A DNA stretch of 64,000 nucleotides from Mytilus galloprovincialis. Taxonomy: Eukaryota > Mollusca > Bivalvia > Mytilida > Mytilidae. The translations under genes and the position numbers were made by a program. Under the pieces are notes generated by a model. That model did no database searches. It was not told where the DNA came from and saw only the letters and a list, made by a program, of their open reading frames with translations. The stretch is from contig NC_134838.1 of NCBI RefSeq assembly GCF_965363235.1, positions 15,346,441-15,410,440 on the forward strand, given 5' to 3'. Shown here piece by piece: positions 58,101 to 64,000 of this stretch. Numbering within the stretch: the first letter of the stretch is position 1; every line of letters begins with the position of its first letter.

Positions 58101-58401
58101 AACTTCACTTGAAGTACAGTATTGCAAATCCAAACGTGCCACAGAAGACATTGCATGGTAAAGAGGCGACCACATATTTTCATTTACCGACCTTTTCTTT
58201 ATAATTTATAAATCCAGGCTGACATTTCTGGAATTCCATCATCAGTCTTTCTTTCATTTCTTCCAGCTCTTCAAGCCCACCAAGGTCGACGTCTAAATTT
58301 TCCGAAATGTCAAATGCTTCAGAAAAGTCTTCAATTTCTTGTATAATTTTAAAGGATATATCTATTGATTTTTCACTGCTTCCTTCTAATGTACCCGCCA
58401 T
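49114..58401 (-). CDS. Gene 2: dynamin-like GTPase-pseudokinase paralogue, 8 coding exons, 1061 aa
   Basis: Coding exons, in transcript order: 58192-58401, 54709-54943, 53707-53990, 53333-53479, 52305-52636, 50530-51816, 50077-50302, 49114-49578. Intron phases match gene 1 exactly (0,1,0,0,2,2,0). I chose the ATG at 58401 (protein begins MAGTLEG); the open frame continues a few codons upstream to a GTG but without another ATG. The first donor, AAG|GTCGGT, is weak; it is chosen because it alone keeps frame and aligns with gene 1, while the nearby GTAAAT would shift frame. Motifs: P-loop G149-ETSAGKS, G3 D250-TPG, G4 N325-HWD, stalk about 404-790. The kinase fold keeps the beta-3 lysine (V-T-I-K813), alpha-C E827 and APE 943-945, but has HME (898-900) for HRD and G918-G-C for DFG. 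It ends soon after the kinase fold, without the long tail of gene 1. It is head-to-head with gene 3. Probable pseudokinase with an intact GTPase; role unknown. Confidence 0.88.
50005..50063 (+). repeat. 18-bp tandem repeat, three copies, beside exon 7 of gene 2
   Basis: TCATTTAGAAATAACTGA is repeated three times. The array ends 14 bases from the exon 7 donor (50076), in intron 7. Confidence 0.85.
54040..54158 (+). repeat. Interspersed repeat family C fragment in intron 2 of gene 2
   Basis: TACTTGAGACCAAATGACAC, GCCTTCAACAATGAGCAAAG and CAACAAGCTATGAAAG match the minus strand of 23035-23215 and, in part, family B. Confidence 0.6.
54348..54464 (-). repeat. SINE-like family A fragment, reverse orientation, in intron 2 of gene 2
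   Basis: GGGTTGTTGTCTCTTTGACA and CATTCCCCATTTCCGTTC are the reverse complement of the family A start; GGGTGCGGGATTTTCT matches its middle. Confidence 0.75.
54944..58191 (-). other. Intron 1 of gene 2 (3.2 kb)
   Basis: Holds a family D fragment (56996-57090), a poly-C tract near 56823-56840 and AT-rich DNA otherwise. No additional exon is recognisable. Confidence 0.75.
56996..57090 (+). repeat. Interspersed repeat family D fragment
   Basis: ATATATACCAGGATTAAGTT, TACGCGTTTTGTCTACAAAA and TTCAGTGACGCTCGATT match the family with several changes. Confidence 0.65.
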
Positions 58402-58833
58402 TTCGTACAAATGTTTTACCACGATTTATATTGAATATAGATAGATATACTAGTAAGTCAATTAGCTAATATTATAGTTTAAATGTCGATGGCACGTGTT
58501 AAAAGTCAACAGAATATTATACACTCATTTTTGTTGATCTTCATAATTGATCCGTATATTCAAAACAAATATAGTATTGTAGTTTTAAACGGGTTTTGTG
58601 AGGGTAAAATTACAGACAAGAACTTAAATACCATTTTAACAGCGACTGCGCATAGGTTTTTACATTTGTTATAAATAATTCTACTTTTTTACAATAAGGA
58701 AGTTAGGTTCAACCACTGTGACCAAAATTGCACCCTTTTACACGGAATCGGATTATGGAGCAATTATAAGCAATCTCAAGGCTTCCTTATCACAGCAAAC
58801 GTGAAAGAAATTGCTGACCAGTGACAAGACAAA
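58402..58833. promoter_or_regulatory. Divergent promoter region shared by genes 2 and 3
   Basis: Only 432 bp separate the two start codons, which point away from each other, so both promoters and 5' leaders should lie here unless unseen 5' exons exist. On the plus strand there is a TATA-like TTATAAATAA at 58669-58678, about 155 bases before the gene 3 ATG. A perfect E-box CACGTG lies at 58493-58498. I see no CpG-rich block. Co-regulation of the two paralogues is an inference from spacing. Confidence 0.5.
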
Positions 58834-61800
58834 ATGGCAGAAATACAAATAAACAAAGTAGAAGATATTTTACAACTGAAAGATATACAGTCCATGATGA
58901 AACTTTTTAAACAGTGGGGAATTAAAGCACCAAAAACTGCAAATAAAGATATTTTTGTATCCGAACTAGTAAAATTTTATAAGGAAAATGGAGCTGTCGC
59001 ACCCAAAGACAGAAAAACGGTAAGATTTTGTTTTATCGGTTTTCGATCTTTATCTTTTATGCATACATTATAGAAATCCATAGTCTTATTAATGTATGTT
59101 TAAAATTGTCACCGGCTTTATAATTGGTTTTGAATATGCAAAAGGAAAAATACGAGAGTGCTGTACATCAGACAGGAACTTATTCTGAAAACTGGTAAAC
59201 TAAAGATTTTGTTTATGATTCGGTCTACTTTTGGTGTGTCTATATTTGAGTCTTGCTCGACTATTGTTGAATATCAATTCTAAAGAAATAGAGGAGACTG
59301 ATATTTTTAATCAATATTTATTCAGTGATATATATCTAAAATGATAATTTATGTATGCACTCTTTTTTAATCATGTAGGCGAATAACTCAATGACATTAC
59401 AAATAACAATCACTGCAACTCGATACCAGTTTATGTATTAACCGTTTTCAAAAGAATCAGTCGTTCGGAACATTGAGACTATTTCGCCTTTTCATCATTA
59501 CTATATTACATTGTATAAAGTATCCGATCAAATTGTTTGGGGAAAGTCCCAGACTTATTGTTCCAAAAAAGTGTTAGTTCATCGCTTTAAATAAATTTAA
59601 ATTTATGATTGACACTCTACTGATCATTGAAAATAATTCTGAAGTACCCACATGTGAATTTTAAATATGCTATGCTTCATTTGACTAAACATGTATACTT
59701 TTCGTACTTAATTACATTGCGATATTGATTTCTACATTTTTTTTTTTATTTTTTTTTTATTTTTTTAACTTTTTAATGAACTTGCGCCTATGTATTATTA
59801 TTTTTTATCTATTCGTATTTTCGTTTTCATGCATTCTATATATAAGCAAAGTGTGAGTATAACATAGAAGATAAGAACTCATTGCTGACATCCATTCCAT
59901 TTGATCTTTGGTGGATAGTTGTCTCTCATGGCAATCATATCACATCTCCTTAATTTTATAAATGGTCCAAGTATACTGGTCATAATTGTCTTTGCTTCCA
60001 ATGACATAAATGAGATGTCATAATTGACCTTGTAGAGGCATTCTTTTTAATTCTTCTTTTAATTTCAACTGAATTTGTAATATTGATGCGGTCAATACTT
60101 GTCTTTTGTTCTACTGCTATATAGTACAAATATATTGGTCAATAGTTATCTTAAGTTCTAATGAGACAGGTCACGGGTATACAGGTCAGTGGTTGCCTTA
60201 AGTTTTATAGTGACTTGGTACATGTATACAGGGTATTGTTTGTCTAAAGTTCTAGTGACTTGGTACATATATACAGGTTAGGGGTTGTCTTAAGTTGTAG
60301 TAATTTGGTACATGTATACAGGGCATTGTAAAAGTTCTAGTGACTTGGTACAAAAATATAAGAAGATGTGATGAGAGTAGCAATGAGACAACTCTCCATC
60401 CAAATAACAATCTATAAAAGTAAACCATTATAGGTCAGTGCACGGCCTTCAACACGGAGCCTCGACTCACAGCGAACAACAAGCTATAAAGGGCCCCAAA
60501 ATTACGAATGTAAAACCATTCAAACGGGAAAACATGTTAGGGGTTGTCTAAAGTGGTAGTGACTTGGTACATGTATACAGGGCATTGTTCGTCTAAAGTT
60601 CTAGTGACTTGGTACATATATACAAGTCAGGGATTGCCTAAAGTGGTAGTGACTTGGTACATGTATATAGGGCATTGTTCGTCTAAAGTTCTAGTGACTT
60701 GGTACATATATACAAGTCAGGGGTGGCCTAAAGTGGTAGTGACTTGGTACATGTATACAGGGCATTGTTTGCCCAAATTTCTAGTGACTTGGTACATATT
60801 TGCAAGTCAGGGGTAGTCTAAAGTGGTAGTGACTTGGTACATGTATACAGGGCATTGTTTGTCCAAAGTTCTAGTGATTTGGTACATATATACAAGTCAG
60901 AGGTTGTCTAAAGTGGTAGTGACTTGGTACATGTATACAGGGCATTGTTTGTCCAAATTTGTAGTGACTTGGTACATATATACAATTTTATATAGTTTAT
61001 GACAGACAGGGGTTGTCAAAATTTGTAGTGACTTTGCATATGTATACAGTTAGTGGTTATCTAAAGTTGTAGTGACTTGGGACATGTTAACAAGCTAGTG
61101 GTTGTCTAGAGTTGTGGTGACTTGTACATGTATACAGGTCAGTGGTTGTCTAAGTTGTAGTGACTTGGTATATGCATACAGGTCAGGGTTGTCTTAAGTT
61201 GTAGTGACTTGCTACATGTATACAGGTCAGTGGTTGTCGAAATTTGTAGTGACTTGTAACATGTATACAGTGGTTGTCTGAAGTTGTAATGACTTAGAAC
61301 AGGTATACAGGTCAGAGATTGTCTCGTTACACACGCTACATCCGATATGTTGTTATCATCACAAATTATATTGCATTTTTAAACAAAAAAATGTTCTGTA
61401 ATGGTTGTGTAAAGGTTTTGCTGTTGTATATGAATTGTAATAGGTACAAGCTGATTAGATTTAGGAATTTTATACTTTTCAAAGATTTGAAATTAAGTAA
61501 TACGTATGGACAATTGTCCATTAAAAAAATAATCACACAGAAGACTGTGTAACCAATTATTTAAAAAACAAATGGAATGTCATTATATATAACTTGCTTA
61601 TTTTTATACTTTCTTTTTAAATTTTAGGGAGGAACAGTTTTACAAGAAGCATTGCAATACCACAGAGGAAATAGAGAGAAATTAATGAAACTATATGACA
61701 AAGTGGTGAACTTTTATAGAGAACTACCTGTCAACTTCCAACAAGATTTGAACAGTATCTTTCCAGACATTGAGAAGAATGCCCATTCCAAGCGATCTGA

Positions 61801-62860
61801 ATTGTCATCACCTGAATGTAACATTCTTGTCGCAGGTATAAATACGGTTTCATTTTAGAAAAAAAAATAATATATGGAATGATTCAGTTAAACATGAAAA
61901 CAGACAACGAACATAAATAACACATTTTTCCAACAACACTGTTCAACTATCACTGCAAGTTAAATTTACTACTAGATATCATTTAAAAAATAAAACCAGT
62001 TGTCATGAACATTAAATTCCTTTCATTTGTAACTCTTGCGAAGATTTCTTCAATAACGTTTGAAGTTAATACCGATTACAATATCAAATGGTATCGTTTT
62101 AGTAGACGGTTGGGCCGGTTTTGACCTTGCCAACATGTTTTGCTGTGAGGTGTAATCAGCAATGAAAGCACTGGACCAGGGATGAAGTTTTAATTTCTCA
62201 AATTACACAAGAATTATGTATTATGCATGTGCACCCAAGTGATGTTCTTTCTTTTCTTATGACATGACATTGAAATAATTGCTAAACTAATTTCTTTATC
62301 TCGAAAATTTTGAAAATATAAATATATTTTCGAGCCTTCTCATGGAGTTTTTGATTATGGGATTACTTTGCCGTTATTTTAATGATTATTTGATTACTAG
62401 ACCAAATATTTTATGATTATTTGATTATTTGATAATCTAGGACTGTATTGTTGATTATCTTGCTTAAGAAGTTTAATTCATGATTATGTGATTATAATGA
62501 TTATGTGATTACTTGGACACTCCTGAAGGGCATCATTTTCGCACGACAATGAGCTCTAAACCATATTTTCTAGGTGAGGCAACATCAGGAAAAAGCAGTC
62601 TTATAAACTTATTGCTGGAAGCTGATATTCTTCCTACAAGTGGTATTAAATGTACACAAACAGTCTGCGAAATTCGAAAGAGCAAAGATAGTAGAAAGAA
62701 GGCAATCTGCTTTGGGGCTAATGGCGGACAGAGATCAGAGATAGACCTAGGTACCAAGGAAGGACAAGAAAGGTTAAGAAGAGAAATAGTATATGAAGAT
62801 GATTATGGTGACAATCCATACGAAAAGATTGAAATATATTGGCCTACTGACGTAATCGAG
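58834..62860 (+). CDS. Gene 3 (partial): third GTPase paralogue, first three coding exons, continues past the window
   Basis: Exons: 58834-59019 (62 codons), 61628-61835, 62574-62860, each with GT-AG borders and phases 0, 1, 0 as in genes 1 and 2. The start ATG has an A-rich context (gacaaaATGG). Exon 1 encodes the short helical N-terminal module, with a Q-W-G-I turn and ending L-V-K-F-Y-K-E-N-G. Exon 2 is the helical lead-in ending C-N-I-L-V-A. The P-loop G132-EATSGKS is completed across the phase-1 intron. Exon 3 carries the G2 Thr in a K-C-T-Q-T context and ends P-T-D-V-I-E before GTATGT, the counterpart of L-P-A-K-L-L-E in the other genes. The next expected exon, with the D-x-P-G motif, is not found by 64000, so the stalk and any kinase part lie outside. 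It is more diverged than genes 1 and 2 are from each other. Whether it keeps the pseudokinase is unknown. An open frame running past 62860 is intron read-through. Confidence 0.82.
60150..61320 (+). repeat. Minisatellite in intron 1 of gene 3
   Basis: About 60-bp units of the form AGTGACTTGGTACATGTATA then CAGG and TTGTCTAAAGT. In the middle, two alternating unit types (CAGGGCATTG and CAAGTCAGGG variants) make a higher-order repeat near 118 bp; the edges are more diverged. A SINE-like family B element (60353-60536) interrupts it. An open frame over part of it is just the translated repeat. Confidence 0.9.
60353..60536 (+). repeat. SINE-like family B copy inserted in the minisatellite
   Basis: ATAAGAAGATGTGATGAGAG, CAATGAGACAACTCTCCATC and CAAGCTATAAAGGGCCCCAA match 21758-22035. 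Minisatellite units resume directly after it, so it inserted into an existing array. Confidence 0.8.
62340..62510 (+). repeat. Degenerate GATTATTTGATTA repeat just before exon 3 of gene 3
   Basis: Many ATGATTATTTGATTA-like units end about 65 bases before the exon 3 acceptor. Simple-sequence origin is likely. Confidence 0.6.
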
Positions 62861-64000
62861 GTATGTTACAATCACGGTGGGTATGGTTGTCCTGCAAGAG
62901 AACGTTCTGTGCTGGTGATTTGGTCCTGTCAGGTGCTGGTGGGTCCTGATTCTGTGCTGGTGGGTTTGTTTACATTGTATCAGAACGGCAATAAAACGAC
63001 TGTTTTGTTGCTTAATTTTTCTCTGATGCGTCATAAGTACCATGCAAAGTATATTACAACAATATTGTATTGCAAAAGTCGGGCAAGTTCGTTAAACGGA
63101 ATTGTCCTGACGCTGTGCTGGTGATAAGAAAAACGGTCCTGGTTCTGTGCACCTATGTCCTGGTTCTGTGCCTTTATGTTTTAGTTAAAAGTGGTATATA
63201 TTCAAGATCATTGATGCTGTACTGTTATTGACTAATTAACTGTTGTCTGCTTTCTTGAAATTGACATTGTTTTGAATCTGTTTACTGTTATTATGAGAGA
63301 AAAATTACCCTATTTTTAAATTATTTTTTTAAAATTAACTGTAATCTTATTTATTGGCCTGTTAATGGAACCCTTCTTTAAGATAAGAAAATATGTTAAC
63401 GATTTTCGGGATTACGATCATTTTGCATGATCACCAAAATACGTTGTTAGTTATACAATACTTATATAAAGTAGATGATGTGGTATGTTTGTTGTCAATG
63501 GACAAATTTCCATAAGAAACCAAACAATAACCCATAAAATAAAAATGTAAAAGGTTTTGCATGAAAATGGAGAGCAAAAATATAGAACACAGGACTTTCT
63601 GAGCGTTTGAATCAAATGTCTTTAGCAGCTTAAAACAAATTGTTTGTGAACAATTTAGTGCTGACTATAAGAATGACAAAAGTGGGTTTTTTTGTTGTTT
63701 TTTTTTTTGGGGGGGGGAGGGGGGGGATAAGTTAGAGCGAGGTTACAGTGAAAGTTTTAAGCTTGGAATAGTTTCCCGTAAGATTTAAAAGTTGTATTTT
63801 AAAAGAAAAATGTATCTTATAGCTATTAAGAATGATTATCACTTGCTGTATCTGTAAGATTTTTTCAACATAATTTTTTTGTCTGAACGGTTATCAGGTA
63901 TTTCTTTTCGAAAGTATGAAAGGGCAGACTACATTTTTAGAATATGTCAGAGAATGAAGACGAGATAACCTAGAGAACACAAACAAAACTAAGATTTCTT
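62861..64000 (+). other. Intron 3 of gene 3, open at the window edge
   Basis: No exon encoding the D-x-P-G motif is found here. A poly-G run lies near 63709-63726. The GGTGCTGGTGGG / GTCCTGATTCTGTGC phrases at 62920-63170 recur several times and look like a degenerate repeat. Confidence 0.6.

Larger units (their letters stand above)
59020..61627 (+). other. Intron 1 of gene 3 (2.6 kb)
   Basis: Separates the N-terminal module from the helical lead-in, as in genes 1 and 2. Its right half is the minisatellite described separately; the left part is AT-rich with no coding signal. Confidence 0.75.

Noticed and set aside
58402-58422. Upstream extension of gene 2 to a GTG codon
   Set aside because: No ATG there; nuclear genes start at ATG, and the next codon set begins with a clear ATG at 58401.
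60544-60816. 90-codon frame with repeating V-T-W-Y-M-Y-T
   Set aside because: It is the 60-bp minisatellite read in one frame, inside an intron.
62861-63124. Continuation of the gene 3 frame past exon 3
   Set aside because: A good GTATGT donor follows the conserved end of the exon, and the extension does not match the paralogues; it is intron read-through.

Overview
The window looks like nuclear DNA from a marine bivalve, most probably a mussel (Mytilus-like). It is AT-rich, its genes have many introns with GT-AG borders, and it is full of short interspersed repeats that I recall as common in Mytilus (recalled, not searched). There is no sign of bacterial gene organisation, and I see no CRISPR array or RNA gene.

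The coding content is one family: three paralogous genes for large GTPases with a degenerate kinase domain at the C-terminus. Gene 1 (minus, 2853-23764, 8 coding exons, 1234 aa as spliced here) and gene 2 (minus, 49114-58401, 8 coding exons, 1061 aa) are complete. Gene 3 (plus, from 58834) runs off the right edge after three visible exons. The layout of genes 1 and 2 is: short helical N-terminal module; helical segment; dynamin/mitofusin-type GTPase with P-loop GETSAGKS, a G3 motif D-S/T-P-G and a G4 motif N-x-W-D; a helical stalk of about 400 residues; then a kinase fold. The kinase fold has lost its catalytic residues: HRD became HME, DFG became GAC or GGC, and the beta-3 lysine is Arg in gene 1 but still Lys in gene 2. 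All coding introns have identical phases in genes 1 and 2, and the two usable introns of gene 3 agree. The shape recalls vertebrate DSTYK (a dynamin-like region followed by a kinase), but with the opposite half degenerate.

Region by region: 1-2850 holds an interspersed repeat and a retroelement 3' fragment downstream of gene 1. 2853-24.7 kb is gene 1. Its introns contain a clean non-autonomous hAT element with an 8-bp target duplication, old retroelement pieces, two hairpin MITEs, SINE-like copies and a local triplication in the 8.3-kb intron 1. 24.7-49.1 kb is a gene desert made of repeats: a 2.3-kb element with four 500-bp internal repeats (Helitron-like ends), 590-bp terminal-inverted-repeat elements, a roughly 3.5-kb tandem duplication (39.7-46.7 kb) and several small arrays. 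49.1-58.4 kb is gene 2. 58.4-58.83 kb is a 432-bp shared divergent promoter region. 58.8-64 kb is the start of gene 3, whose first intron carries a minisatellite of about 1.1 kb.

How the genes might work together is inference: intact GTPase motors fused to a kinase fold that can no longer phosphorylate suggest nucleotide-driven assembly with the pseudokinase as a docking or sensing module. An immune role, as for other expanded invertebrate GTPase families, is possible but nothing in the sequence proves it.
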